Shown piece by piece: positions 15,992 through 25,088 of a stretch of DNA of 64,000 bases. The stretch is from contig CAAFUS010000013.1 of assembly GCA_900766265.1 (NCBI GenBank), positions 620,001 to 684,000 on the forward strand, read 5' to 3'. The notes below the pieces were generated by a model. It was given only the letters and a program-made list of their open reading frames with translations, did no database searches and had not been told where the DNA came from. The position numbers were made by a program, and so were the translations under genes. Positions within the stretch are counted from its first letter, which is position 1; every line of letters starts with the position of its first letter. The DNA is from Pseudomonadaceae bacterium. GTDB taxonomy: Bacteria; Pseudomonadota; Gammaproteobacteria; Pseudomonadales; Pseudomonadaceae.

Positions 15992-17038
15992 ATGCCTGAC
16001 CGTCCCCCCTACCGCATCGCCCTGAACGGCTACGGCCGTATAGGCCGTTGCGTGTTGCGCGCGTTCTATGAGCGCAACGCCGCGTTCAACTTCGAGATCG
16101 TTGCGCTCAACGATCTGGCCGACATGGCCAGCCTGGAATACCTCACCCGCTTCGACTCCACCCACGGTCGCTTCCCCGGCGACGTGAGCGTGGAAGGCGA
16201 CTGCCTGCACCTCAACGGCCATTGCGTGAAGGTGCTGCGCCAGGCCGACCCCAAGGCGATCGACTGGGGCGCGTTGGGAGTGGACCTGGTCCTCGAATGC
16301 TCCGGTGTTTACACCAGTCGCGCCGATGGGGTGCGCTTTCTCGAGGCGGGGGTGCCGCGTGTGCTGTTCTCCCAGCCGATGGGGAGCGCTGCCGATGTCG
16401 AGGCCACGGTGGTGATGGGGGTGAACCAGGCCTGCCTGACGGGGCGTGAGCGGCTGGTTTCCAATGCCTCCTGCACCACCAATTGCGGCGTGCCGGTGCT
16501 AAAATTACTCAACGAGGCGGTGGGCATCGAGTACGCCTCGATCACCACGATCCATTCGGCGATGAACGACCAGCCGGTGATCGACGCCTATCACCACGAG
16601 GACCTACGGCGCACCCGCTCGGCCTTCCAGTCAGTGATACCGGTGTCCACCGGGCTTGCACGCGGAATAGAACGGCTGTTGCCGGAACTCTCGGGACGGA
16701 TTCAGGCCAAAGCGGTTCGGGTGCCGACGGTGAACGTGTCCTGCCTGGACATTACCTTGCAGACCGCCCGTGACACCGATGCGCAGACGATCAACCGGGT
16801 CCTGCGCGAAGCCGCCGAAGGCGGGCCGCTCAAGGGCCTCGTGGCCTACACCGAGCTGCCCCATGCCAGCTGCGATTTCAACCACGACCCGCATTCGGCC
16901 ATCGTCGATGGCAGCCAGACCCGCGTTTCCGGCCCCAGGCTGGTGAATCTGCTGGCCTGGTTCGACAACGAGTGGGGGTTCGCCAACCGCATGCTCGAAG
17001 TCGCCGACCACTATCTGCGCGTCGCCCATGACGATTGA
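15992..17038 (+). CDS. epd: Erythrose-4-phosphate dehydrogenase
   Basis: The 348-residue GAPDH-fold enzyme has the NAD-binding NGYGRIGR (12-19) and the catalytic motif SNASCTTNC with nucleophile Cys161. Several stretches match E. coli Epd rather than GapA, for example TTIHSAMNDQPVIDAYHHED, RRTRSAFQSVIPVSTGLA and DFNHDPHSAIVDGSQTRVSG. It oxidises erythrose-4-phosphate to 4-phosphoerythronate, the first step of pyridoxal-5-phosphate synthesis. It lies between tkt, which produces E4P, and pgk, the usual order in pseudomonads and enterics. Some GAPDH activity cannot be excluded. Confidence 0.9.
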   Translation: MPDRPPYRIALNGYGRIGRCVLRAFYERNAAFNFEIVALNDLADMASLEYLTRFDSTHGRFPGDVSVEGDCLHLNGHCVKVLRQADPKAIDWGALGVDLVLECSGVYTSRADGVRFLEAGVPRVLFSQPMGSAADVEATVVMGVNQACLTGRERLVSNASCTTNCGVPVLKLLNEAVGIEYASITTIHSAMNDQPVIDAYHHEDLRRTRSAFQSVIPVSTGLARGIERLLPELSGRIQAKAVRVPTVNVSCLDITLQTARDTDAQTINRVLREAAEGGPLKGLVAYTELPHASCDFNHDPHSAIVDGSQTRVSGPRLVNLLAWFDNEWGFANRMLEVADHYLRVAHDD

Positions 17039-17077
17039 ACCCCAGCGCGCCACTCGACCACTCTTAAGGAAGATCCT

Positions 17078-18238
17078 ATGACCGTTTTGAAGATGACCGA
17101 CCTCGACCTCCAGGGTAAGCGCGTACTGATCCGCGAGGATCTCAACGTGCCGGTGAAGGACGGCGTGGTGAAGAGCGACGCGCGCATCCTGGCTTCGCTG
17201 CCAACCATCAAGCTGGCCCTGGAAAAGGGCGCGGCGGTGCTGGTCTGCTCCCACCTGGGTCGCCCGGAAGAGGGCATCTACAGCGAGGAAGACAGCCTCA
17301 AGCCGGTCGCCGACTACCTGACCAAGGCCCTGGGCCGCGAGGTGCCGCTGGTCAAGGACTATCTCGGCGGCGTCGAGGTGAAGCCTGGCGAGCTCGTGCT
17401 GCTGGAGAACGTGCGCTTCAACAAGGGCGAGAAGAAGAACACCGACGAGCTGGCGCAGCAGTACGCCGCGCTGTGCGACGTGTTCGTCATGGATGCCTTC
17501 GGCACCGCCCACCGCGCCCAGGGTTCGACCCATGGCGTGGCCAAGTTCGCCAAGGTCGCCTGCGCCGGCCCGCTGCTGGCTGCCGAGCTGGATGCGCTGG
17601 GCAAGGCGCTGAAGAGCCCGGCCAAGCCGATGGCGGCCATCGTCGCCGGCTCCAAGGTCTCGACCAAGCTCGATGTGCTCAACAGCCTGAGCCAGGTATG
17701 CGACCAGTTGATCGTGGGTGGCGGCATCGCCAACACCTTCCTCGCCGCCGCCGGCTACAAGGTCGGCAAGTCGCTGTATGAAGCTGATCTGGTGGACACC
17801 GCCAAGGCCATCGCGGCCAAGGTCAGCGTGCCGCTGCCGGTCGACGTGGTGGTCGCCAAGGAATTCGCCGAGAGCGCCGAAGCCACCGTCAAGGCGATCG
17901 CCGACGTGGCCGACGACGACATGATCCTCGACATCGGCCCGCAAACGGCAGCCAATTTCGCCGAGCTGCTGAAGTCGTCCAAGACCATCCTCTGGAACGG
18001 GCCGGTCGGGGTGTTCGAATTCGACCAGTTCGGCCAGGGCACCCGCGTGCTCGCCGAAGCGATTGCCGACAGCCCAGCGTTCTCCATCGCCGGCGGTGGC
18101 GATACCCTGGCGGCCATCGACAAGTATGGCGTGGGCGAGCGCATCTCCTACATTTCCACCGGCGGCGGCGCCTTCCTCGAGTTCGTCGAGGGCAAGGTGC
18201 TGCCGGCAGTCGAGGTGCTCGAACAGCGCGCGAGCTGA
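17078..18238 (+). CDS. pgk: Phosphoglycerate kinase
   Basis: The 386-residue protein is the glycolytic kinase interconverting 1,3-bisphosphoglycerate and 3-phosphoglycerate. It shows KRVLIREDLNVPVKDG (about 13-28), CSHLGRPEEG, the hinge region VAGSKVSTKLDVLNSL and the C-terminal nucleotide loop GGGDTLAAIDKYG. The start at 17078 follows TAAGGAAG by about 7 nt. It follows epd by 39 nt in the same operon. Length is normal for the bacterial enzyme. Confidence 0.96.
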   Translation: MTVLKMTDLDLQGKRVLIREDLNVPVKDGVVKSDARILASLPTIKLALEKGAAVLVCSHLGRPEEGIYSEEDSLKPVADYLTKALGREVPLVKDYLGGVEVKPGELVLLENVRFNKGEKKNTDELAQQYAALCDVFVMDAFGTAHRAQGSTHGVAKFAKVACAGPLLAAELDALGKALKSPAKPMAAIVAGSKVSTKLDVLNSLSQVCDQLIVGGGIANTFLAAAGYKVGKSLYEADLVDTAKAIAAKVSVPLPVDVVVAKEFAESAEATVKAIADVADDDMILDIGPQTAANFAELLKSSKTILWNGPVGVFEFDQFGQGTRVLAEAIADSPAFSIAGGGDTLAAIDKYGVGERISYISTGGGAFLEFVEGKVLPAVEVLEQRAS

Positions 18239-18330
18239 GCCGACGTGCCCGAGCGGCCGCGCTGGCACAAGGCAACCACCCGGGCCGAGCGATGTCTCTG
18301 TAACTGACCATCAAGGAAAGGAGACTCGCC

Positions 18331-18525
18331 ATGCGTTACGCCGCCGTTGCCCTGTGTTGCCTGACCCTCGCCGGCTGTGCCGGTGGGGGCGCGCCGGAAA
18401 GCGCCTGCGAATTGTTCGCGCCGCCACCGGCCGACACCCCGACCGCGCAGAACGCCCAGCGGGTCGAGATGCAGGCCACCGGAGACCCAACCGCGATGAG
18501 CCCGGACGATCAGAACTGCGACTGA
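18331..18525 (+). CDS. Small lipoprotein, unknown function
   Basis: The 64-residue protein begins MRYAAVALCCLTLAGCAGGG, a lipoprotein signal with lipobox LAGC (Cys16). The mature part is only about 49 residues, Pro/Ala/Asp-rich, with two further cysteines. A strong AAAGGAGA site lies 8 nt ahead of the ATG. It sits with a second small lipoprotein gene between pgk and fba. I do not recognise a named family. Confidence 0.65.
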   Translation: MRYAAVALCCLTLAGCAGGGAPESACELFAPPPADTPTAQNAQRVEMQATGDPTAMSPDDQNCD

Positions 18526-18546
18526 CATCCGCTTCAGGGAGAACAG

Positions 18547-18876
18547 ATGAAAGGCCTGATGTTTCTGCTTGCCGCCGCATTGTTGACCGGTTGCGCGCGC
18601 CAGGCGGGCCCCGACGCACCGCTGGTGCGCTGGAACTGCGCCAGCCAGCAAACCATTGCCTGGCGCTATGCCGACGTGGACCGGCGCAGCGTCGATCTGC
18701 GAGTCGGCAAGGACTCACAGATTCATCGTTTGCGCCTGGAACCTGCAACCCGGGGCGCTTTCTATAGCGATGGCGTGATCGCCCTGCATGACAAGGGCAG
18801 CGAGGTGCTGGTGTACCGCGTAGCCGATGACAGGGTGTTGGCCCACGGTTGTAGCGCCTCGCTGATCAATTTCTGA
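18547..18876 (+). CDS. Small lipoprotein, MliC-like
   Basis: The 109-residue protein has lipobox LLTGC (Cys15) and a short beta-rich mature domain beginning VRWNCASQQTIAWRY and ending AHGCSASLINF. The paired cysteines and the W-x-C...Y pattern resemble the MliC/PliC C-type lysozyme inhibitor fold, which protects peptidoglycan in the periplasm. This assignment is tentative. GGGAG lies 7 nt before the ATG, and the gene follows the 64-residue lipoprotein gene by 21 nt, probably co-transcribed. Confidence 0.65.
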   Translation: MKGLMFLLAAALLTGCARQAGPDAPLVRWNCASQQTIAWRYADVDRRSVDLRVGKDSQIHRLRLEPATRGAFYSDGVIALHDKGSEVLVYRVADDRVLAHGCSASLINF

Positions 18877-19034
18877 TCCGAGGTCCGGCCTCCACGCAAA
18901 AAAAGACCAGGGACGGAGAGCTGTCGTTGCCGCCCGCCCGTACAATGCCGCGCCGCGGGCGCGGTGCTTGAACAGCGCCGGCCCCTGGGGCAGGCTTTAA
19001 CGTTTGAATGACCCTAACCGGGAGAAAGGAAAAC

Positions 19035-20099
19035 ATGGCACTCATCAGCATGCGCCAGATGCTCGACCACGCCGCCGAATTCGGCTACGGCGTGCCGGCT
19101 TTCAACGTCAACAACCTCGAGCAGATGCGCGCCATCATGGAAGCGGCCGACAAGACCGATTCCCCGGTGATCGTCCAGGCTTCGGCCGGTGCCCGCAAAT
19201 ATGCCGGCGCGCCCTTCCTGCGCCACCTGATCCTGGCCGCGGTGGAAGAATTCCCTCACATTCCGGTAGTCATGCACCAGGACCACGGCACCAGCCCGGA
19301 CGTCTGCCAGCGCTCGATCCAGCTCGGCTTCTCTTCGGTCATGATGGACGGCTCGCTGAAGGAAGACGGCAAGACCCCGGCAGACTACGAGTACAACGTT
19401 CGCGTCACTCAACAGACCGTCGCCTTCGCCCACGCCTGCGGCGTGTCGGTGGAAGGTGAGCTGGGTTGCCTGGGCAGCCTGGAAACCGGCATGGCGGGTG
19501 AAGAGGACGGCGTTGGTGCCGAGGGTGTGCTGGACCATAGCCAGCTGCTGACCGATCCGGAAGAAGCCGCGCAGTTCGTCAAGGCGACCAAGGTCGACGC
19601 CCTGGCGATCGCCATTGGCACCAGCCACGGCGCCTACAAGTTCACCAAGCCGCCAACCGGCGACACCCTGTCGATCCAGCGCATCAAGGAAATCCACCAG
19701 CGCATCCCGGATACCCACCTGGTGATGCACGGCTCCTCCTCGGTGCCGCAGGAGTGGCTGAAAATCATCAACGAGTACGGTGGCGACATCAAGGAAACCT
19801 ACGGCGTGCCGGTCGAAGAGATCGTCGAAGGTATCAAGTACGGTGTTCGCAAGGTCAACATCGACACCGACCTGCGCCTGGCATCCACCGGTGCGATCCG
19901 CGAATTCATGGCCAAGAACCCCGCCGAATTCGATCCGCGCAAGTACCTGGCCAAGACCGTGGCCGCGATGCGCGACATCTGCATCGCCCGCTACGAAGCC
20001 TTCGGCACCGCCGGCAACGCCTCCAAGATCAAGCCGATCTCCCTGGAGAAGATGTTCGAGCGTTATGCTCGCGGCGAGCTGGACCCGAAGGTCAACTGA
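19035..20099 (+). CDS. fba: Fructose-1,6-bisphosphate aldolase, class II
   Basis: The 354-residue zinc aldolase starts MALISMRQMLDHAAEFGYGV. It has the zinc-binding VMHQDHGTSPDVCQRSIQLG (about 76-95), ELGCLGSLETG, and GTSHGAYKF with a further His ligand. It cleaves fructose-1,6-bisphosphate in glycolysis or runs in reverse in gluconeogenesis, the main direction in pseudomonads. The ATG at 19035 is preferred; a GAGAAAGGA site lies just upstream. TACAAT at 18941-18946 may be a -10 element of its own promoter. It ends at a strong terminator. Confidence 0.96.
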   Translation: MALISMRQMLDHAAEFGYGVPAFNVNNLEQMRAIMEAADKTDSPVIVQASAGARKYAGAPFLRHLILAAVEEFPHIPVVMHQDHGTSPDVCQRSIQLGFSSVMMDGSLKEDGKTPADYEYNVRVTQQTVAFAHACGVSVEGELGCLGSLETGMAGEEDGVGAEGVLDHSQLLTDPEEAAQFVKATKVDALAIAIGTSHGAYKFTKPPTGDTLSIQRIKEIHQRIPDTHLVMHGSSSVPQEWLKIINEYGGDIKETYGVPVEEIVEGIKYGVRKVNIDTDLRLASTGAIREFMAKNPAEFDPRKYLAKTVAAMRDICIARYEAFGTAGNASKIKPISLEKMFERYARGELDPKVN

Positions 20100-20111
20100 G
20101 ACCCTCGCTCA

Positions 20112-20141
20112 TGAAAAAGCCCGCGAAAGCGGGCTTTTTCA
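20112..20141. terminator. Intrinsic terminator after fba
   Basis: GAAAAAGCCCGC, loop GAAA, GCGGGCTTTTTC: a perfect stem with a T-run on both strands. It lies 12 nt after the fba stop and just before the convergent betA stop, and can serve both transcripts. Confidence 0.93.
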
Positions 20142-20143
20142 TT

Positions 20144-21853
20144 TCAGGCCGGCTGCGGCAGTTCGCTGACGATTCCCGGTGGATCCGCCCGCAGGCGGGC
20201 CGGGCGGTCGCCGGCGACGAAGTAGGCCGCGCGGCTGCGTGGTAGCGGGGCGCGGCCGCGGATCCGGTCGGCGATCTTCTCGGCCATCATGATGGTCGGC
20301 GCGTTGAGGTTGCCGGTCGTGATCAGCGGCATGATCGAGGCGTCCACTACCCGCAACCCTTCCAGGCCATGCACGCGTCCCTGACCGTCGACCACCGCCA
20401 TCTCGTCCAGGCCCATCTTGCAGGAGCAGGAGGGGTGGTAGGCGGTTTCCGCGTGGCGACGGACGAAGGCGTCCAGCTCGGCATCGCTCTGGCAGTCCAG
20501 ACCCGGGCTGATCTCCCGGCCACGGTAGGCGTCCAGCGCTGGTTGCTGCATGATCTCCCGGGTGATGCGGATGGCATCGCGAAACTCGCGCCAGTCCTGC
20601 TCGGCGCTCATGTAGTTGAAGAGGATGCTGGGGTGCTCGCGCGGGTCGCGTGATTTCACCTGCACGCGCCCGCGGCTGGGTGAGCGCATCGAGCCGACGT
20701 GGGCCTGGAAGCCGTGCTCCTTCACCGCGTTGGTGCCGTTGTAGTTGATCGCCACCGGCAGGAAGTGGAACTGGATGTTGGGCCATTCGAACTCGGTGCT
20801 GCTGCGGATGAAACCGCCGGCCTCGAACTGGTTGCTCGCGCCGATGCCGGTGCCGAGGAACATCCACTGCGCACCGATCTGCGGCTGGTTCCACCACTGC
20901 AACGCCGGATACAGCGAGACCGGTTGCTTGCAGCTGTACTGCAGGTACATCTCCAGGTGGTCCTGCAGATTCTGACCAACGCCGGGCAGGTCGTGCACCA
21001 CCGGGATGCCCAGCTCGTGCAGCAGTGTCGCCGGGCCGACGCCCGAGCGCTGCAGAATCTGCGGCGAGGCGATGGCACCGGCGCAGAGCAGCACTTCCCG
21101 TTGCGCATGGACCACCTTGGGCACGTCGCCGTTGCCCTGCAGGTAGGCCACGCCGTTGGCGCGCTTGCCACTGAAGAGGATGCGGTCGGTCAGGGCGTGG
21201 GTGACGATGGTCAGGTTGGGGCGCTCGCGGGCCCTGTCCAGATAGCCGCGGGCGGTACTGGCACGTCGCCCTTCGGGTGTCACCGTGCGGTCCATCGGAC
21301 CGAAGCCTTCCTGCTGGTAGCCGTTGAGATCGTCGGTCGCCGGGTAGCCGGCTTGCATGCCAGCCTCCACCATGGCCTTGAACAGCGGGTTGTTGCCGGC
21401 CTTGGGCGTGGTGACATGCACCGGGCCGTCGCCGCCATGGTAGTCGTTGGGGCCGATGTCCCGGGTCTCGGCCTTGCGGAAGTAGGGGAGACAGTCATGG
21501 TAGGTCCAGTCCTCGAGCCCCGGCGCCTTGGCCCAGTTGTCATAGTCCAGGGCGTTGCCACGGATGTAGCACATGCCGTTGATCAGCGAGGAACCGCCCA
21601 GCCCCTTGCCGCGGCCACATTCCATGCGGCGGTTGTCCATGTGCGGCTCGGGCTCGGTTTCATAGGCCCAGTTGTAGCGCCGCCCCTGTAGCGGGAAGGC
21701 GAGGGCGGCGGGCATCTGGGTACGGAAATCCAATCGGTAGTCGGGGCCGCCGGCTTCGAGCAGCAGGACCCTGACGTCCGCGTCTTCGGTCAGCCGCGCG
21801 GCCAGGACGTTTCCCGCCGAGCCGGCGCCGATGATGATGTAGTCGTATTCCAT
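20144..21853 (-). CDS. betA: Choline dehydrogenase
   Basis: The 569-residue GMC-family flavoenzyme is membrane-associated and oxidises choline to betaine aldehyde. It has the FAD dinucleotide motif GAGSAGNVLAARL (9-21), GRGKGLGGSSLINGM (about 82-96), the active-site AYHPSCSCKMG, and the C-terminal TTGNLNAPTIMMAEKIAD. Length is close to E. coli BetA (556). The ATG at 21853 is preferred over a GTG two codons earlier because GGAAGG then sits 5-6 nt upstream. It follows betB by 30 nt, in the order betI-betB-betA. Confidence 0.95.
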   Translation of the reverse strand: MEYDYIIIGAGSAGNVLAARLTEDADVRVLLLEAGGPDYRLDFRTQMPAALAFPLQGRRYNWAYETEPEPHMDNRRMECGRGKGLGGSSLINGMCYIRGNALDYDNWAKAPGLEDWTYHDCLPYFRKAETRDIGPNDYHGGDGPVHVTTPKAGNNPLFKAMVEAGMQAGYPATDDLNGYQQEGFGPMDRTVTPEGRRASTARGYLDRARERPNLTIVTHALTDRILFSGKRANGVAYLQGNGDVPKVVHAQREVLLCAGAIASPQILQRSGVGPATLLHELGIPVVHDLPGVGQNLQDHLEMYLQYSCKQPVSLYPALQWWNQPQIGAQWMFLGTGIGASNQFEAGGFIRSSTEFEWPNIQFHFLPVAINYNGTNAVKEHGFQAHVGSMRSPSRGRVQVKSRDPREHPSILFNYMSAEQDWREFRDAIRITREIMQQPALDAYRGREISPGLDCQSDAELDAFVRRHAETAYHPSCSCKMGLDEMAVVDGQGRVHGLEGLRVVDASIMPLITTGNLNAPTIMMAEKIADRIRGRAPLPRSRAAYFVAGDRPARLRADPPGIVSELPQPA

Positions 21854-21883
21854 GGGCACCTTCCTTCGCAGGCTTGTGGCTGT

Positions 21884-23356
21884 TCAGAAGACCGAGGCGA
21901 AGTCGCCGAGCTCCACCTGCACCGATTTGATTCGAGTGTATTGGGCCAGGGTGGTCAGCCCGTTCTCGCGACCGACGCCGGACTGCTTGTAGCCGCCTAC
22001 GGGCATCTGGGCGGGAGATTCGCCCCAGGTATTGATCCAGCAGATGCCGGCTTCCAGGCGATGAATCACCCGGTGAGCGCGGGCCAGGTCCCGGGTCACG
22101 ATGCCGGCGGCCAGGCCGTATTCGGTATCGTTGGCGCGGCGAACGACCTCCTCTTCGTCGTCGTAGACCAGCAGGCTCATCACCGGGCCGAAGATCTCTT
22201 CGCGGGCGATGGTCATGTCGTCCGTGCAATCGCTGAATACCGTGGGCGCCACGTAGGCACCCCTGGCCAGTTCGCCGTCCTCGACCCGATGGCCGCCACA
22301 GAGCAGGCGAGCGCCCTGCTGGCGTCCGGTGGCGATGTAGCCGAGCACTTTTTCCAGGTGGGCGAAGCTCGTCAGGGGGCCGAAGTTGGTTCGCTCGTCC
22401 AGCGGGTCACCCAGGCGGATGCGCTTGATGCGCTCCAGCAGCTTGCCCTCGAAGCGCGACAGCAGCGCGCGGGGGACGAACACCCGGGTGCCGTTGGTGC
22501 AGACCTGACCGGTGCTGTAGAAGTTGGCCATCATTGCGATATCGGCGGCGCGGTTGAGGTCGGCGTCCTCGAAGACGATCAGCGGCGACTTGCCGCCCAG
22601 CTCCATGGTGACCTCCTTGAGCGTCGAGCCGGAGGCGTTGGCCATGACCTTCTTGCCGGTGACGGTGCCGCCGGTGAAGGAAATCTTCTCGATGCCGGGA
22701 TGCTCGGTAAGCCACTGCCCCACTTCTGCACCGCTGCCGGTCAGCACGTTGAATACGCCGTCGGGCAGACCCGCCTCGCTGTAGATCTCGGCGAGCCTGA
22801 GAGTGGTCAGGGAGGTTACCTCGCTGGGCTTGAAGATCATCGCGTTACCGGCGGCCAGGGCCGGTGCCGATTTCCACAGGGCGATCTGGATCGGGTAGTT
22901 CCAGGCGCCGATCCCGGCGACCACGCCCAGCGGCTCGCGGCGGGTATAGGCGAACGAGCTGTCACGCAGCGGGATCTGTTCGCCTTCGATCGCCGGAATC
23001 AGCCCGGCGTAGTACTCGAGCACGTCGGCGCCGGTGACGATGTCCACCGCGCGGGTTTCCGAGAGCGGTTTGCCGGTATCGAGGGTCTCCAGTTCGGCCA
23101 GCGCGTCGTTGCGCTCGCGCAGGATGGCCACCGCACGGCGCAGGATGCGCGAGCGCTCCACGGCGGTCATCGCTGCCCAGACCTTCTGCCCTTCGGCGGC
23201 GCTGGCGACGGCGCGGTCGACATCGGCGCGGCTCGCCTGCTGCAGTTCGGCAAGCACTTCGCCGTTGGCCGGATTGATGCTCTGGAAGGTGGCGGGGCCG
23301 GTGGCGTCTACATATTGGCCGCCGATGTAGAGGCGTTGCTGTGGCAATCGAGGCAT
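21884..23356 (-). CDS. betB: Betaine aldehyde dehydrogenase
   Basis: The 490-residue enzyme has the exact family length. It begins MPRLPQQRLYIGGQYVDATG and shows VTMELGGKSPLIVF (catalytic Glu), STGQVCTNGTRVFVP (nucleophile Cys) and MPVGGYKQSGVGRENG near the C-terminus. This cytosolic NAD(P)-dependent enzyme oxidises betaine aldehyde to glycine betaine. The start at 23356 is set by GGAGAACGAC upstream; the same reading frame stays open further upstream, opposite betI, but is not protein-like. It lies 62 nt after betI in the betIBA operon. Confidence 0.96.
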   Translation of the reverse strand: MPRLPQQRLYIGGQYVDATGPATFQSINPANGEVLAELQQASRADVDRAVASAAEGQKVWAAMTAVERSRILRRAVAILRERNDALAELETLDTGKPLSETRAVDIVTGADVLEYYAGLIPAIEGEQIPLRDSSFAYTRREPLGVVAGIGAWNYPIQIALWKSAPALAAGNAMIFKPSEVTSLTTLRLAEIYSEAGLPDGVFNVLTGSGAEVGQWLTEHPGIEKISFTGGTVTGKKVMANASGSTLKEVTMELGGKSPLIVFEDADLNRAADIAMMANFYSTGQVCTNGTRVFVPRALLSRFEGKLLERIKRIRLGDPLDERTNFGPLTSFAHLEKVLGYIATGRQQGARLLCGGHRVEDGELARGAYVAPTVFSDCTDDMTIAREEIFGPVMSLLVYDDEEEVVRRANDTEYGLAAGIVTRDLARAHRVIHRLEAGICWINTWGESPAQMPVGGYKQSGVGRENGLTTLAQYTRIKSVQVELGDFASVF

Positions 23357-23418
23357 GTCGTTCTCCGCAAGAGGCGGTCGCGACGGGCGGTGTCGGCCCG
23401 CGGCGGCGCCGCAGTAGG

Positions 23419-24012
23419 TCAACCGGGCTGCTTGGCCAGTTGCTGGTCGAGGTATTCGTAGGCCAGGCTCAGGGCTTGCTCGATGTCGAAGTCGTCCCCC
23501 GACAAGGCGCCACGCAACCACAGCCCGTCGATCAGGGCGGCGAGCCCGCGGGCGGCCGAGCGTGCCTGGTCCGGCGGCAGGCAGCGGTGGAACTGGCCGC
23601 ACAGGTTGGAGTAGAGACGGTGGTCGTTGATGCGCTGCAGGCGGCGCAGGGACGGCTGATGCATGCTGGTCGCCCAGAAGGCCAGCCAGGTTTTCATGGC
23701 TGGACCGTTCACCTGGCTGTCGTCGAAGTTGCCATCGATGATGGCCTTGAGATGGGCACGCGGGTCGTTCTCGGCGAGCAGTGCCCGGCGGTCGCGTACG
23801 GCCTGGTTCAGCGCCTTCATCAGATGGCGCATGGTCGCTTCGAGCAGGCCGTTCTTGTCTTGGAAGTAGTGACTGATGATGCCGTTCGAGACGCCGGCGA
23901 GGCGGGCGATCATGGCGATGCTGGCGTCGCTCATGCCGACCTGGTCCACCGCTTCGAGGGTGGCGTGGATCAACTGCTTGCGTCGGATGGGCTGCATTCC
24001 GAGCTTGGGCAT
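23419..24012 (-). CDS. betI: TetR-family repressor BetI
   Basis: The 197-residue regulator has an N-terminal TetR helix-turn-helix (MSDASIAMIARLAGVSNGIISHYFQDK, about residues 27-53; the stretch given here spans two segments, first MSDASIAMIARLAGV then SNGIISHYFQDK). Its opening MPKLGMQPIRRKQLIHATLE is the BetI hallmark. BetI represses bet genes and is relieved by choline. It heads betIBA, and a TTGATTGG...GTTCAGTAA-type operator lies 42-65 nt before its ATG. A second similar box lies upstream of gbdR. C-terminal ligand-binding domain length is normal. Confidence 0.95.
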   Translation of the reverse strand: MPKLGMQPIRRKQLIHATLEAVDQVGMSDASIAMIARLAGVSNGIISHYFQDKNGLLEATMRHLMKALNQAVRDRRALLAENDPRAHLKAIIDGNFDDSQVNGPAMKTWLAFWATSMHQPSLRRLQRINDHRLYSNLCGQFHRCLPPDQARSAARGLAALIDGLWLRGALSGDDFDIEQALSLAYEYLDQQLAKQPG

Positions 24013-24053
24013 TGAGGCTCCGGTGTATTAGGGCGCCCGACTGTCTAGCATTC

Positions 24054-24077
24054 TTTACTGAACAACCAATCAATCAA
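24054..24077. promoter_or_regulatory. Candidate BetI operator upstream of betIBA
   Basis: Read on the minus strand, the site is TTGATTGATTGG, then TTGTTCAGTAAA, a partial dyad of the ATTGATTGG/GTTCAAT type associated with BetI. It lies just upstream of betI, where autorepression would act. The identification rests on motif resemblance and position. Confidence 0.6.
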
Positions 24078-24156
24078 AGGCGGCGGGCAGGGCGCTAGGC
24101 GCTTGCGGTCGTCGGGTGTGGATGAAGCGCATCGGGCGCTTCATCCACCGGTGGCT

Positions 24157-25011
24157 TTACTCCAGCCAGCCGTTGACGCGCTCGGGGTTGGCCTCGATCC
24201 ACTGCTTGGCGGCGGCTTCGGGGCTGGCGCCGTCACGGATGGCGAGCATCACCGAGCCGACTTCCTCGGCCGACCAGCTGAACTTCTTCAAGAAGGCTTC
24301 GGCGTCCGGTGCCTTGGTCGCCAGGCCAGGATTGGCCACGGTGTCGACGTGCTCGGCCTCGCCGAAGACGTTCTTCGGATCTTCCAGGAAGCGCAGCTTC
24401 CATTGCGCGAACATCCAGTGCGGGATCCAGCTGGTGACCACGATCGGCTTGTCGGCCTTCATCGCCCGCGACAGGGCGGTGGCCATGCCAGGGCCGGAGC
24501 TCGGCATCAGGCGCAGGTTGAGGCCGTATTCCTTGATCGCCTCCTCGGTGCGGCGCATCACGCCGGCGCCGGCGTCGATGCCGGTAATCTTGCCGTCCAG
24601 CTGGTCGGCGTAGTCGTTGAGGTCTTCGATGCTCCTGGCGGCGAAGCCTTCGGGCACCACCAGGCCGATCTTGGCGCCTTCATAGTTGCTGCCGAGCACC
24701 GTCACCCGGTCCTTGAGTTTCTCGAAGTACTCGCCGTGGGTCGCGGGCAGCCAGGCCGACAGGGTGACGTCGAGGTCGCCGCGGGCGACGCCCTGCCACA
24801 TGATCGCGGGTTCCACCGCCTGCAGGGTGACGGGGTAGCCGAGCCGGGTCTGCAGGATCTCCCCGGCCACGTGGGTGGCGGCGACGCTGTCGTCCCAGCC
24901 GTTGACGTAGCCGATCTTCAGGGCCGGCTTGTCCGCTGCCATGGCCGTATTCATGCCGAGTGCCAGGCAGGCAACGCCAAGCCCTCGGACGACGTTCTTG
25001 ATCATGCTCAT
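24157..25011 (-). CDS. Glycine betaine/quaternary-amine ABC substrate-binding protein (BetX-like)
   Basis: The 284-residue periplasmic protein has a signal peptide (MSMIKNVVRGLGVACLALGM, cleavage after AMA). The OpuAC fold follows, beginning ALKIGYVNGWDDSVAATHVA, with aromatic residues (W in GYVNGWDD, Y/W in LSAWLPATH) that typically cage the trimethylammonium group. It is shorter and clearly different from the CbcX/ChoX/CaiX-type proteins in this window, and most resembles the betaine-specific BetX kind. The start at 25011 follows AAGGAGC. It is the last gene of the cbcVWX operon, so it probably feeds the CbcVW core. Confidence 0.85.
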   Translation of the reverse strand: MSMIKNVVRGLGVACLALGMNTAMAADKPALKIGYVNGWDDSVAATHVAGEILQTRLGYPVTLQAVEPAIMWQGVARGDLDVTLSAWLPATHGEYFEKLKDRVTVLGSNYEGAKIGLVVPEGFAARSIEDLNDYADQLDGKITGIDAGAGVMRRTEEAIKEYGLNLRLMPSSGPGMATALSRAMKADKPIVVTSWIPHWMFAQWKLRFLEDPKNVFGEAEHVDTVANPGLATKAPDAEAFLKKFSWSAEEVGSVMLAIRDGASPEAAAKQWIEANPERVNGWLE

Positions 25012-25088
25012 GGTGTTGCTCCTTGTGGGATGTTCGAAAGGCGTGCCGTACCTGGCGTGCCGCGGCGCGCCAGGGCGTTGGCGATCGA

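Noticed and set aside
18887..18915. CRISPR-like or repeat signal from the A-rich run before fba
   Set aside because: Only a single run of A residues with no repeated unit or spacers; no CRISPR array or cas gene exists in the window.
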